DNA of 64,000 bases from Manihot esculenta (Eukaryota; Streptophyta; Magnoliopsida; Malpighiales; Euphorbiaceae). This document shows, piece by piece, positions 33,073-44,828 of the stretch (its first letter is position 1; each line of letters starts with the position of its first letter). The stretch spans positions 15,314,263-15,378,262 of the forward strand of contig NC_035169.2 of assembly GCF_001659605.2 (NCBI RefSeq), given 5' to 3'. Both the position numbers and the translations under genes were made by a program. The notes under the pieces were generated by a model. The model had not been told where the DNA came from. It searched no databases and was given only the letters and a program-made list of their open reading frames with translations.

Positions 33073-33429
33073 TGTTGGGAAATCCTGAGATTAATTGCAA
33101 CCCAAAGGCGCAGCGGAAAAATAAAATTTCTCTGATTTCCTTTTCCCAGAATCCGAGTGCTTCGTTTAATTCACAAGAAGGATATGAGACTAACCTGTTA
33201 ATCTCGTCGAGAAGATACAATGTTGGACTGATGGTGTTGCTTTTTCAAACGAACACCCTCTATGGTATCCACACGAACGTCTTCTATCCTTCTAGAGTGC
33301 TATCTCTCTCAAAGATAGATAGATTATGTGCTCCACAATCTGCAGCTTTTTAGACTGAGTTTTCTAAAAAAATGTACCTTCCACAATTCGTAGAAGGGGT
33401 ATTTATATGTTTCAGTCTTTTGTTTTTCC

Positions 33430-33494
33430 CACAACTCCTTTTCCTAAAAGGAGTTGTGTTTTTCCCACAACTCCTTTTCCTAAAAAGAGTTGTG
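33430..33494. repeat. Two tandem perfect/near-perfect hairpins in the copia LTR
   Basis: CACAACTCCTTTT-CCT-AAAAGGAGTTGTG (33430-33458) is a 13-bp perfect stem with a 3-base loop. A second copy (33466-33494) has one stem mismatch. In transcripts these would form adjacent stem-loops. Confidence 0.9.
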
Positions 33495-33849
33495 TTCATA
33501 ACCCACTATCACAATCTCGCAGATACTCAAATATCTTATGTGATAGAATCCTTTATCTGTAACAGTTACAGATAGACTGCAAATCTTTTAAGTATTATTA
33601 TCTCATAATAATAAATGATTAATAATAATAACACTTTATTATTATTAATTATATTAATGGGCTTTGGGCTTTTAGCTCATTAATATGACATAGCACATCA
33701 ACAATGTTCTTTTGTGTGTGACCCAATAGGCTCACATTAATCGGCAAAAGGCTTAGTCCCACAAGGGCCATAAGTCATAAATGGTCTCTAGCAAGACATT
33801 ATGACTACCCAACTAATATGAGGATCAATAGTCCGATAAAGCCTAATAA

Positions 33850-35767
33850 ATAGATGATAGAGCATATTTTAGTCCACTTTCTCATTATCTTATTGATGTT
33901 TATTTACATCTTTTCTGTCTAATTTTGTGGTTTTAATCATATTTTGCAGATATTAGGTGTAAAGAGACATTATGGAGAAAATGCTCTTAAAACTGCCAAA
34001 AAGTGCCAAATATGGAAAGTGCCAAAAAAGGAAAGTTTCCAATATGAAAAGTGCTAAATAAGGAAAGTTTTCTGATAAGGAAAGTGCCAGAAAAGAAAAG
34101 CGCAATCAACAGATTCTTTGAAATACAAATTGCAGATTCTTCTTTCCTTATTTAGAAGGTGAAGCCAATTATGGAAAGTGTCAAATAAGAAAAGTTTTCA
34201 GAAAAGGAAAGTCCTCAAATAAGGGAAGTGCAGAAGCAAAAGCAAATAAGGAAAGCTCAGTCAGAAGATTATTTGAAATTCAAATCGCAGACCTTTCTTT
34301 CCTCATTCAAAGATATGCACACACTGCAGCGGTCAAATCTTCCTATTTAGGTAGCAAGATTTCAAGGAGATGCACTTGCCTCTTCTTCATTCAGCATTCA
34401 AAATTCAAACGAAGGCTCCACCTAAAAAGGAAAGACTGGACAGATTTCTTTCCACTTCTGCACATTAATGACTGCACGCTCTCCTTCCTCTTCTGCAGTC
34501 CATGCGCACGCCACTTGCCTTCCAAAGGCCAAGGCGCGCATCCTTCCTCTTCTGAAACACCAAACGCGATTCTTTCCTTTTCAGATGCAACTTGGGCAGC
34601 AAGCACCTCTTGGGCAGCCTCTTGGACAGCAAGGAGACCTAGGGAAACACTTTCAACTATAAAAAGACACATAAGGAGCCCCCACACAGCTTTTACACAC
34701 TACCTTGGAGACACCTATGGGATTCACATCTCTTCTTCTACCTTTCTTCTTTCTTTTATTTTTGGTTTTGTTTCAGCCATGAGAGGCTGAAATATTTTAT
34801 TCTAGTTGAAGATTAGGTGATACTTTAGTTGTTTTATAGATTGGGAGACTTGATCAAACATTGTTTAACTTTTGGTTGTTCAATATTTATGCAATTTCAT
34901 GCTTGATTTCAATATTGCTTTGTTATTTAGATCTACGTTGATTCTTGATTGCAAAGTAATAATATGTTAGTTTGGATGATTTAAGTCCGTAATTGCTTGG
35001 ATTATTCAAACATAAGAACACTTGGTGTAAAAACTAAGGAAATTGTATGATCTAACGACATCTCATGCGTTTGAGTAGTTAGGATTGGATCTCTCTATCT
35101 CTTCATACAATTAACAATTGTTTTAATGCCTAAGGCCCAAGGACGTTCCTTGGCAATTTGTTAATTAGTAATTAATTAGATGACGTTCCCTAATTGGTTT
35201 AATCATAAGGAGAGACATGGTGGTGAGAAGCGTCTTCCATCTCCATAACTAATCTATTGAATCAATCAAAAGAAACTAAGTGTCAATGATCAATCCCAAC
35301 AACTGAAGTGGATCCAATTCTTCAATTAGAGCTTTCTTATTATTTATTTCTCTTTTATTTTATTATTCGCTTATTTTAATTGCTTTCAGTAGTTTATTAA
35401 TCAAATCAATCTCAAACCCCCCATTTTACTTTTACTGCAATTTATTTTTATTCTGCTTTCAGTTTATCTCGTTTTCAGTTTTATCCCGTTTCAGTTTATT
35501 TTGCTTTCCGTTTATTTCTCTTTCAGTTTTATCTCATTTCAGTTTATTTCTCGTTTCAGTTTATTTCTCTTTCAGTCATATTTGCTTTCAGTTTATTTCT
35601 TTTTCAGTTTATTTTTGTTTCAGTTTATTTTATTGGTCTTGATAAGGAAAATAGGTAAGTTCTCAATTCCCTGTGGATTCGATCCTTTTACCACTATCTG
35701 CAGTTGTAAATTGTTGATAACCAAAAAGGTTATTTTTGACCGACTTCGATAACCGCGAGTCAATAGA
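33850..35767 (+). mobile_element. Solo LTR of an Athila-type element with TSD
   Basis: The LTR is 33855-35762 (1908 bp), from TGATAGAGCATATTTTAGTC to ...AACCGCGAGTCA, flanked by perfect ATAGA at 33850-33854 and 35763-35767. Its end (GACTTCGATAACCGC) resembles the young Athila LTR terminus (GGCTTCGACAACCGC, read on the minus strand). No internal region follows, so it is the product of LTR-LTR recombination. TATA-like TATAAAAAG lies at 34658-34666. U3 (33960-34260) is packed with GGAAAGTGCCAAATAAGG variants. Confidence 0.92.
35456..35640 (+). repeat. TTTCAGTTTATTTCTC degenerate minisatellite in the solo LTR
   Basis: About ten units of 16-21 bp (TTTCAGTTTATTTCTC, CTTTCAGTTTTATCTC and similar) near the 3' end of the LTR, in the presumed R/U5 region. 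Confidence 0.9.
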
Positions 35768-36467
35768 ATATGAATTAATCCATTTGTCACACGATATCTA
35801 GTTTGAACATAAGTCATTGTCAATGTCAAGCTTATAATGTTCAAGCTTATGATTTCTCGATCTCTAAGTAGACTGATAAAAATCAAATGATATTGATCAC
35901 ACTATCAATTTATTTGAGCACGACCATGCATTTCTCAGTCTCACTTATCGAGGGACCCAGAAGATATCTCTTTCAAAGAGAGGGACAAATCCTATCTTGA
36001 TTGTTAATTATCCTCTACATAATTTCTATCATGCTCAATCATAACCTTTATGATTGTCCGATTAAAGACAACGTTTGGTTATGTCAAAACATAATAGTCC
36101 TTATGTTGGAAACTATGACAATCTCAAGTTAAAGAATTAAGACATAACTACTTTGAGATTCACTTATGACAATAACCCATGTAGTGATCTCAATGCGGGT
36201 CCATCCAATACTTTGTTCTCTAACAAGTATCTATGATTATTGAATTATATCAACATATACATAATCATCTTATGATTATCAATCAATAATCATACTAGCT
36301 ATATTTTATTATTATCAACATAATAATAAATAATCAGGGATGATAATAATTATTATGTAACATGCAAACAAATAATAATGATAAAAACCTCTTTTATTAA
36401 TAACCAAAACGATATACAAAAAGGTCCAAGATAATGGCCTAGGGCATTTACACTAACAATCTCCCAC

Positions 36468-36694
36468 TTGCAGATCCACTAACCAAGGCTCTTTCACAGG
36501 TCAAGCATGATCAGCACACTAGGTCTATGGGTATTAGATACTTGTATGATTAGGCCTAGTGCAATGGCCTAGGGCATATACACTAACAATCTCCCACTTG
36601 CACTAGGCCTAATCATACAAGTATCTAATACCCATAGACCTAGTGTGCTGATCATGCTTGACCTGTGAAAGAGCCTTGGTTAGTGGATCTGCAA
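36468..36694. repeat. Perfect 97-bp inverted repeat beside the copia LTR
   Basis: Arms 36468-36564 and 36598-36694 are exact reverse complements (97/97) around a 33-bp spacer (36565-36597). The right arm is the native end of the copia RNase H gene (minus strand). The left arm is an inverted copy. The spacer is a second copy of the LTR start plus PPT sequence present at 36436-36467, with one difference (CATATACA versus CATTTACA). Confidence 0.95.
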
Positions 36695-37137
36695 TGTTGT
36701 CATTTGTGTCTACTTTGCATATTTTGATATCTCCTCTATCAATGATCTCTCGAATAAGGTGACATCGCTTGAGTATATGCTTAGATCTCTGATGAGATCT
36801 AGGCTCATTTGCCTGAGCTATGGCACCATTATTATCACAATAAAGGTCCATAGGATTTGCAATGCTGGGAACCACTCCCAACTTTGTGATGAATTTCGTC
36901 AACCAGACTGCCTCTTTAGCTGCATCTGATGCTGCTATATACTCAGCTTCTATTGTAAAATCTACTACAGTGCTCCGCTTGGAACTTTTCCAGCTAACAG
37001 CTCCACCAATTAAAGTGAATACGAATCCTGACTGCAATCTGAAGTCATCTATGTCGGTTTGAAAACTAGCATCTGTATAACCATTTACAACTAGCTCGTC
37101 TTCCAAACCTCCATAAACTAGGAATGCATCCTTAGTC
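36609..37137 (-). pseudogene. Ty1/copia RNase H, C-terminal end
   Basis: Minus frame with copia RNase H features: YTDASFQTDIDDFRLQSGFV (first Asp region), EAEYIAASDAAKEAVWL, DLYCDNNGAIA and SKHILKRCHLIREI, ending ADPLTKAL...MGIRYLYD and a stop. It is cut at 37137/37142 by T2 and continues upstream at 57044. This fragment itself is open, but the gene as a whole is interrupted. Confidence 0.9.
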
Positions 37138-37142
37138 CTTCT

Positions 37143-37214
37143 TGTAACGACCCGGAAATCGGACTGCTATCGGCGTTAGGATCCAGATCGGCATAAGACC
37201 GCCGAGACCCATAG
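37143..37214 (-). repeat. T2 3' LTR, outer 72 bp
   Basis: Plus strand TGTAACGACCCGGAAATCGG...GAGACCCATAG matches 54726 onward in the right LTR. The next native base after CATAG is found at 47097. Confidence 0.9.
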
Positions 37215-39505
37215 TGTAATACCCGGCTAGACTCTGGTATCGGAATTCCTACCGTCCGGTGGAATCTCGGATGTCGGAGACCTCTAGAAGGGTAAAACCA
37301 TGTTTTCATAAAATGTTTTAATGTGTTTTATGTTTTAAGCATGAAAGAAAATGAGTTTTGTATGAAAACAACCTTGAAGGAAAACCCAGGTTCGGCCGCC
37401 GAACCTCAAGTTCGGCCGCCGAACATGCAGACATTTCGGGTGTGCCTTAGGCCCCCAAAGGCATAAGTGAGGGAAGTCCAGGTTCGGCCGCCGAACCTCA
37501 AGTTCGGCCGCCGAACATGGCATGCATGCGGAGGCACGTTCGGCCCCCGAACGTGGCCTGGCCAGCCACTATAAAAGGGTCCCTTAGCCGAAAACGGGCG
37601 AGCTTTTCTCCCCATTGTCGACCAAGGTGAGCTCTCCGTCGTCCCTCACCAATCTTTGAGTTCTTCCTTCAAATCTTTCACGATTTTCATAAGTTTTCAT
37701 CTTGTTTTGAAGATTTTCAAGTTTTCAGCAAGTTTTGAGCTTGGAGACCCAAGGAAGTTGAAAATCTCCCATCTCCAAGATTAGGTCGTCTCTCTCTCGA
37801 TCTTCAAGAGGTAAGAGCCGATCTTAAGCTCATTGCATGTTTTAAGTCAGTTTTATGAAGATCTATGGGGTATAATGCATGTTTAGCTCATAGTTAGGTT
37901 TTTGAGTTATGTTGTGTTTTTGATCAATGTGGCTTGCCAATGCATGTTTGATGTGTTGTAGATGGGGCTTAGGATAGTTTGAAGCCCCTAGGAGCTGGTA
38001 TGATTGTGTATGTGTGTTGTAGAATAGGTTTATGCATGTTTGGGAAGTTTTGGAGGCGTATATGCATAGGAGAGCTGAGTTTCTGCCACTAAGGGAGAAA
38101 CCAGGTTCGGCAGCCGAAGGAACTTTCGGCCGCCGAACATGCTTGTGGAAGCAGCCTTCGGCTGCCGAAGCTTGCCCCCGAAAGGAGACTTTTGTCTCGG
38201 TCTGGGAGTTTCGGCCGCCGAAAGTGCCGCCGAACATGCATGAGTTTCGCCTCTGTCTGGGAGTTTCGGCCGCCGAAGGTGCCGCCGAACCTGCCTGACT
38301 TTCGGCTCTGGAGGGACTTTCGGCTCTGGAGGGACTTTTGTCTCGGTCTTGATGTTCTAGGGGGTTTTTGGGGGATGTTTTTAGAGTTATGTTCTAGTTG
38401 TTTGGTCCCTCATTTGAGTCCACCCGTGTAGGTTCGGACCCGAGGAACCGAGGACCCCAGCAGTGAGTTCAGCTGCTTCTGAGTCAGTAGAGCTTTAGCC
38501 AGAGGTGAGTGGAATAACTCTTATGCTTTTAAATAAATAAACCAGTTTTAGCATGATTCACGCATCATGAATGCCATGAGATATAATAGGGTGCTTGCAT
38601 TAGAACTCACGAATATGTTGCATTGCATAATATGTTGATGATGCGGATGAATGTTGAATGATCCTTTAGTCCTCATATGTTATGATATGATGATGATACG
38701 GTACGGAAGACCAGTGAGGCCCATTCTACGCCCCTGGCACCATGTAAGAGAAAGACCAGTGAGGCCCATTCTACGCCCCTGGCACAGTTGGAATGTTATG
38801 TTATGCTATGTTATGTTTATGTAAGAGAAAGACCAGTGAGGCCCATTCTACGCCCCTGGCACAGTTGGACCATGTAGAGGACTATTGGTGACAAATTCAT
38901 CATTGATGTGATTAGTTGTGATGTGATGCATTTCATGTTATCATATGTTTCAAATGTTTTATTATTCTGCTCACTGGGCTCTAGTAGCTCACCCCTTTTC
39001 CCTAATCCCCCAGGATTGCAGGTACGGGCTAGACAGAGAAGTCAAGAAGAGTAAAGTCATGTGTTTGTAATAGATAGAAAGTGGACATGATAAATTGTAA
39101 GATGATGTAAAGTTTGAATAGTCATGTTATGTATAATGATATTGAGGATTAGAAGTTGTGCTTGACCCTATGGATGTTGTTATCCCTTTTAATACATGAT
39201 CTTAGATGTTTTATGATGTAGATGTAAACCAACTCAACACATGTTATGCCACCCATTGGGGGCATTGATGAGGTCCCACAGAGGGGCCAATGTTTATGAT
39301 TATGTTTATGTTCAGTGCATGCACAGGTTGAGTTGGTGTATGAGAGAATGAATGAAAGGAAAGTTTTAATTTTTATGTATGTTGTTGATCATGTATGGGA
39401 TTAATCAGGTTCACAGGATGTATGTTAGGCTTGCTACGGGTCCCGGCGGCCTTAAGCCGACCTGGATCCTAGCGCCGGTAGCGGTCCGATTTTCAGGTCG
39501 TTACA
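37215..39505 (+). repeat. T1 5' LTR
   Basis: TGTAATACCCGG...GGTCGTTACA. TATAAAAG at 37570-37577. Dyads of the form TTCGGCNGCCGAA recur at about 37393, 37411, 37482, 37502, 38104, 38126, 38156 and 38210. Three copies of a roughly 36-bp block (GACCAGTGAGGCCCATTCTA...) lie at about 38708-38880; the 3' LTR has two. Confidence 0.93.
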
Positions 39506-39508
39506 GAA

Positions 39509-39521
39509 TGGTATCAGAGCC
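39509..39521 (+). promoter_or_regulatory. T1 primer-binding site (initiator tRNA-Met)
   Basis: TGGTATCAGAGCC, complementary to the 3' end of plant initiator tRNA-Met, three bases after the LTR. Confidence 0.93.
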
Positions 39522-39766
39522 CCAGGTTCATATGGTCGGACCTAGAGTGTCGGGCTCATAGATGTTATAGAAGGTCAAGCACAATAGGAAGATCATGTCC
39601 ACTAGGATAGGATGTGGAGTCCAGTCTTGCATGATGATGTGAAATGCCATGATTATATGCATGTGCATTAATGATATGTGATGTATGTGATGAGGGTTCA
39701 TGTGTGCCCACATGAACCATATGATGCTAATGTTTGCTTGTTATGTGCTGCCTTTCAGAAAACAGG

Positions 39767-41359
39767 ATGAGAGGAACTCGTCGATCCGCAAGATTGACTG
39801 GAGTGCCACCTGAGGATGAGGGCATGAGCGCCCGTCCTCCTACATTGCTTAGGGTAATGTCTAGTAGGTCTAACAGAGAAAGAGCAGTAAGAGACCCTAG
39901 AAGGTCTCTGGATCTGGGTAGGAGCAGATCAGTGAGGGGAACAGTTCAGGGAGGAATGTCAGAAGACATGGGGGATGATATGGATGTAGAGCAGAGGAGG
40001 GATGGCAGTCTGGGAGTTAGCATGTCAGAAGAGGGAATGGGAGAGTCCCAAGGAGGCACTCAGGCCTCGGGATTTGTTCAGCCACCCCACTACCCACAGT
40101 TCTCACAAAATCCCGGGTATTCGATGGGAGGTACATCGGATTACCCTAGCTTCACCCCTTATCCCACATAGATGCCATACCCACCCTACTACCCACCATA
40201 TTCACAATACCCAATGTATCCATCCCCACCTTACTATCCAAATCCAGCAAACCCTACCTCAGAAAATGTTGCACCACCTCCACCACCTACAGAACCAGCA
40301 GCCCCAGTTACTCAACCTCCTAGACCTAGCTCAGCCAGTGGGAGCAAGGTCAAGATGACCGACTACATGAAACTGGGTGCTCCTCAGTATGAAAAAGGGG
40401 ATGACCCATTTGTGTATCTTGAAAGGGTTAAGGTGATCACAGATGAGATTGGGGCTGATGACAGTAGAGCCATTCAGATGGCTGGGTTCACACTTAAGTG
40501 CAAGAAGGCACGAGAGTGGTTCAAGAATTATGTGAACCCGAAAGTGGACAGCATGTCTTGGGAAGAGTTTGCAAATGAGTTTGCAGGTTGGGCTTTCCCA
40601 GATAGTTCAAGGGAGCTGAAGATGATAGAGTTTGAGCAGTTGAGGCAGACTGATGAGATGAGTGTAGAGGAGTTCACAGACAGATTCTTGGAGCTGTTGC
40701 CATTTGCAGGGCAAAATCTCGACTCGGACCAGAAAAGGTCAAGGAGGTATATCATGAAACTCCACTCCAGATATTCCTCCTTGATCCAGTCAGCAGATAG
40801 GGAGAGCTTCCATGCCATAGTGGATATGGCCCAGAAAATGGAGGCCAGTGCCATCGTTCAGGGGACAGTTAAGCAGTCAGTGGCACAACCTTCTGGTTCT
40901 AAGACCCCAGGCTCTTCTTCTTTTAGTGCAGCATCTTCAGGTAGCAAGAGGTGGAGCAGTACCACCAAGAAGTCGAAGAAGAACAAGTTTTGGAACAAGG
41001 TCAAGTCCAGTCTGGGACTAGGGAGTGGCTCAAGCTCTGGTGCGGATAATGCAGTTTGTGCAAAGTGTAGTAAGCCACACAGGGGAGTTTGCCGGGCTGG
41101 GACAGCAGCCTGCTTCAGATGCGGGCAGGAGGGACACATGGCTCGGGAGTGTCCTAGGGCAGCTTTTGGAGCACAGTCTCAGCAGACAACTTCTGGTAGT
41201 GTGGCTCAGCCAGCAGCTCCAGCCGCGACTCAGACCAGTGGCAGAGGTAGAGGGAGAGGAGCAGCCTCTTCTTCAGCGGGTTTCAGAGGTGAAGGTCCAT
41301 CAGCTCCAGCACGGATCTTCACGATGACTCAGCAGGAGGTTGGGTGGCAGGTAATTTAG
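39767..41359 (+). pseudogene. T1 gag
   Basis: Starts MRGTRRSARLTGVPPEDEG, the same start as T2 and T3. Then come a Pro/Tyr/Ser-rich stretch, the gag core ([39 protein letters not shown]) and two Cys-rich motifs ending [14 protein letters not shown]. An in-frame TAG at 40169-40171 interrupts the Pro-rich part. Near 41339 a deletion of about 19 bp, relative to T3's [14 protein letters not shown] segment, shifts the frame into VGWQVI and a stop. Confidence 0.9.
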
Positions 41360-42180
41360 TCATTGGTTGTTCAGATGTGTATGCCTTGATGGACCCTGGT
41401 GCATCTCATTCTTTTATTGCTCCGAGAGCCGTCGAGAGGTTGGGTCTGATGATCTCTGGGTTAGAGTGTCCTCTCTGGGTCAGTGGACCCAAGTGTGATC
41501 CATCAGTGGCAGAGTCAGTCTGCCAGTGCAGTCCAGTCTTTGTTGAGAGAAGATGCCTTTCCGCCGACCTTGTGGTTCTAGACTTGACAGATTTTGATGT
41601 CATTCTAGGGATGGACTGGTTATCTACCCATGGTGCTACCTTGGACTGCAGGGACAAGGTAGTCAGGTTCAGAGGTCAGGATGGGTCAGAGGTTGTCTTC
41701 AGGGGAGACAGGAGGGGTACACCTAGAGGTCTGATATCAGCTCTTCAGGCTCGTAGGTTGCTTAGGAAGGGATGTCAGGGGTATTTGGCTCATGTGAGAG
41801 AGCTTAGCAGTCAGGTTAGAGAGCCCGCCTCGGTGCCAGTGGTTAGAGAGTTCCTAGACGTCTTCCCAGACGAGCTGCCAGGTTTACCACCTGCTAGAGA
41901 GATAGAGTTCGAGATAGAATTGATGCCTGGAACCCGACTGATCTCTATCCCTCCCTACAGGATGGCTCCAGCCGAGTTGAAAGAATTGAAGGAACAGTTG
42001 CAAGAGTTGGTAGAAAAGGGCTTCATCCGATCGAGCACCTCACCTTGGGGTGCACCAGTTTTGTTTGTGAGAAAGAAGGATGGATCCCTTAGGCTTTGTA
42101 TCGACTACAGGCAGTTGAACAAAGTCACTACCAAGAATAAGTACCCGTTGCCTAGGATCGACGATCTATTTGACAGCTAG
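41344..42180 (+). pseudogene. T1 protease and RT N-terminal part
   Basis: Protease with [14 protein letters not shown] and [17 protein letters not shown], then the RT start ([67 protein letters not shown]). A one-base deletion in the codon after LFD (GACAGCTAG versus GACCAGCTAG in T3) causes a stop at 42178-42180. Confidence 0.9.
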
Positions 42181-43292
42181 TCGGAGCAGGTTGTTTCTCC
42201 AAAATAGATCTGAGATCGGGGTACCATCAGCTAAGGATAAGGGAGGAGGATGTGCCGAAGACAGCCTTCAGGATCAGATATGGGCATTTTGAGTTCCTTG
42301 TAATGCCGTTCGGGTTAACCAACGCCCCTGCAGCATTCATGGATCTCATGAACAGAGTGTTTAGTCAATACCTGGATCACTTTGTTATTGTCTTCATAGA
42401 TGATATCTTAGTGTATTCCAGGAATGCAGAGGAGCATGCCCATCATCTGCGGTTGGTTTTGCAGACCTTGAGGGAACATGGCTTGTATGCCAAGTTCTCT
42501 AAGTGTGAGTTCTGGCTGAGGAGCATCTCTTTCTTGGGGCATGTGGTGTCAGAAAATGGAATCGAGGTAGACCCCAAGAAGGTAGAAGCTGTGGCTAACT
42601 GGCCTAGACCCACTTCAGTGACAGAGATCCGGAGTTTCTTGGGTTTGGCAGGTTACTACAGGAGGTTCGTCCAGGACTTCTCAAAAGTTGCAGCTCCTCT
42701 GACCAGGTTAACCAGGAAGAATCAAAAGTTTGTGTGGACCGACCAGTGCGAAGAGAGTTTTGAAGAGCTTAAGAAGAGGTTGACTTCAGCACCAGTGTTA
42801 GCTCTGCCATCTAGTGATGAAGACTTTACAGTCTTTTGTGATGCATCCCGTGTGGGACTGGGTTGTGTACTAATGCAAAATGAGAGGGTGATTGCTTATG
42901 CTTCTAGATAGCTGAAGAAGCACGAGTTAAATTACCCCACGCATGACCTAGAAATGGCAGCAGTAATCTTTGCACTCAAGATGTGGAGGCACTACCTCTA
43001 TGGGGTAAAATGTGAGATCTTTACAGATCATAAGAGCCTGCAGTACATCCTGAGTCAAAGAGATTTGAATTTGAGACAGAGGAGATGGGTAGAGCTGCTG
43101 AGTGATTATGATTGCAAGATTCAGTATCATCCGGGTAAGGCGAATGTCGTGGCGGACGCCCTAAGCCGAAAGTCACTAGGCAGTCTATCCCACATCACGG
43201 CTGAGAGGAGACCAGTGGTGAAGGAGTTTTACAAGCTCATTGATGAAGGTCTACAGTTAGAGTTGTCTGGTACAGGTGCTTTAGTGGCCTAG
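42181..43292 (+). pseudogene. T1 RT palm and RNase H
   Basis: Continues in a shifted frame with [31 protein letters not shown] (catalytic FIDD), [30 protein letters not shown], and RNase H from [16 protein letters not shown] to [12 protein letters not shown] stops at about 42909-42911 and at 43290-43292 correspond to CAG codons in T2 or T3 relatives. Confidence 0.9.
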
Positions 43293-43877
43293 ATGAGAGT
43301 GACACCTGTGTTTTTGGAGCAAGTGGCTTAGAAACAGCATGAGAACCCAGAGTTAGTGAAGATTGCCAGGACTGTTCAGTCAGGCAAGGACAGTGAGTTT
43401 AGATTTGACAGTAAGGGGATCCTCCACTATGGGAGTCGATTGTGTGTACCAGATGACATAGGGCTAAAAGGAGACATTATGAGAGAGGCTCATAATGCAA
43501 GATACAGCATTCATCCCGGAGCCACCAAGATGTATCAAGATTTGAAGAAGGTTTATTGGTGGCCAGCTATGAAGAGAGAAGTGGCACAATTTGTGTCAGC
43601 CTGCGAAGTGTGTCAGAGGGTGAAGCTGGAACATCAGAAGCCGGCTGGAATGCTTAACTCGCTACCTATTCCAGAGTGGAAATGGGAAAATATAGCTATG
43701 GACTTCGTAGTGGGGTTACCGGCGATGTCCAACAGATTGGACTCCATATGGGTGATTGTGGACAGACTCACCAAATCTGCTCACTTCATCAATGTCAGGA
43801 GTGGCTATTCTGTGGACAAATTGGCGCAGGTGTATGTTGATGAGATCGTCAGGCTGCATGGGTTCCTGTTTCAATAG
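43293..43877 (+). pseudogene. T1 integrase N-terminal finger and catalytic start
   Basis: HHCC finger (HPGATKMYQDLKKVYWWPAM, CEVCQRVKLEH) and first catalytic Asp in ENIAMDFVVGLP. TAG at about 43329 again replaces CAG. A one-base deletion in CATGGGTTCCTG (relatives have an extra G) ends the frame at 43877. Confidence 0.9.
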
Positions 43878-44734
43878 TGTCTGATAGAGGGCCCCAGTTC
43901 ACCTCCAGGTTTTGGCAGAGTCTGCAGAATGCCATGGGTACCAGGTTGGATTTCAGTACTGCCTTCCACCCCCAGACTGACGGACAGTCAGAAAGGACCA
44001 TCCAGACTATCGAGGATATGCTTAGAATGTGTGTGCTAGATTTTGGCGGTTCTTGGAGGCAGCATCTACCCTTGGTGGAGTTTGCCTACAATAACAGTCA
44101 TCATGCTAGCATCGGGATGGCTCCATATGAAGCTTTATACGGAAGGAAGTGCAGGTCACCTGTTTGCTGGGAGGAAGTTGGAGAGAAGGCCTTGGCAGGG
44201 CCTGAGCTAGTAGAGATTACCAGCAGGGTGGTACCCATAATCAGAGAAAGGATCAAGACTGCTGCAAGCAGACAGAAGAGTTATGCAGAAATCCGCAGAC
44301 GACAAGTAGAGTTTCAGGAGGGGGATCTGGTATTGCTCAAGGTGTCTCCTATGAAAGGAGTGGTTCGTTTTGGGAAGAAAGGTAAACTAGCCCTGCGATA
44401 CATCGGACCCTTTGAAATCTTACAAAAGATTGGGAATGTGTCATACAAGCTGGATTTACCTGCTTCAATGGAAAGAATCCACTCGGTTTTCCATGTTTCC
44501 ATGTTGAGAAAGTTCGTGTCAGATCCGGGCAAGGTTCTTAGTGAGCCTGATGTGGAGATCCAAGAAGATCTCACCTATGTTGAACAGCCAGTACGAATCC
44601 TAGACACCCAGATCAGGAAGCTGAGAAACAAGGAAATCCCGATGGTGAAAGTCCTGTGGAACCACCACAATATGGAAGAATGCACTTGGGAGACACGGGA
44701 GTCCATGCTCCAGCAATACCCTTATCTTTTCTGA
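43877..44734 (+). pseudogene. T1 integrase core end and chromodomain-like C-terminus
   Basis: Opens with [14 protein letters not shown] (second catalytic Asp), then [20 protein letters not shown] (catalytic Glu), the [19 protein letters not shown] block, and a C-terminal tail with [20 protein letters not shown], the chromodomain-like signature W...EE.TWE of Tekay/Del chromoviruses. This tail is thought to steer integration to heterochromatin. Confidence 0.92.
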
Positions 44735-44828
44735 GGTTAGTTCCTTGTGAGTTTTATGTGCTTTGTATGTGTGATATGTGTATGCCATCCTATGTGCTAG
44801 TTGAGGAACATTCGGGGACGAATGTTCT

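Larger units (their letters stand above)
33073..36458 (-). repeat. 3' LTR of the Ty1/copia element, split by a solo LTR
   Basis: Without the insertion it is about 1.47 kb (33073-33854 plus 35768-36458), TG...CA. In the element's sense it starts TGTTAGTGTAAATGCCCTAG after the PPT AAGTGGGAGA, the usual copia arrangement. A tandem hairpin lies at 33430-33494. Confidence 0.8.

Noticed and set aside
34391..34790. Overlapping ORFs of 64-98 codons on both strands
   Set aside because: Inside the solo LTR, no domain, mutually overlapping; chance frames around the promoter region.
37335..37615. Minus-strand ORFs rich in FGGRT/VRRPNL (also at 44946-45224 and 45472-45894)
   Set aside because: The amino-acid repeats come from the TTCGGCNGCCGAA DNA dyads in the LTR; no gene evidence.
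39506..39530. Possible tRNA-Met fragments (also at 54710 and 59616)
   Set aside because: Short complements next to LTR ends, i.e. primer-binding sites.
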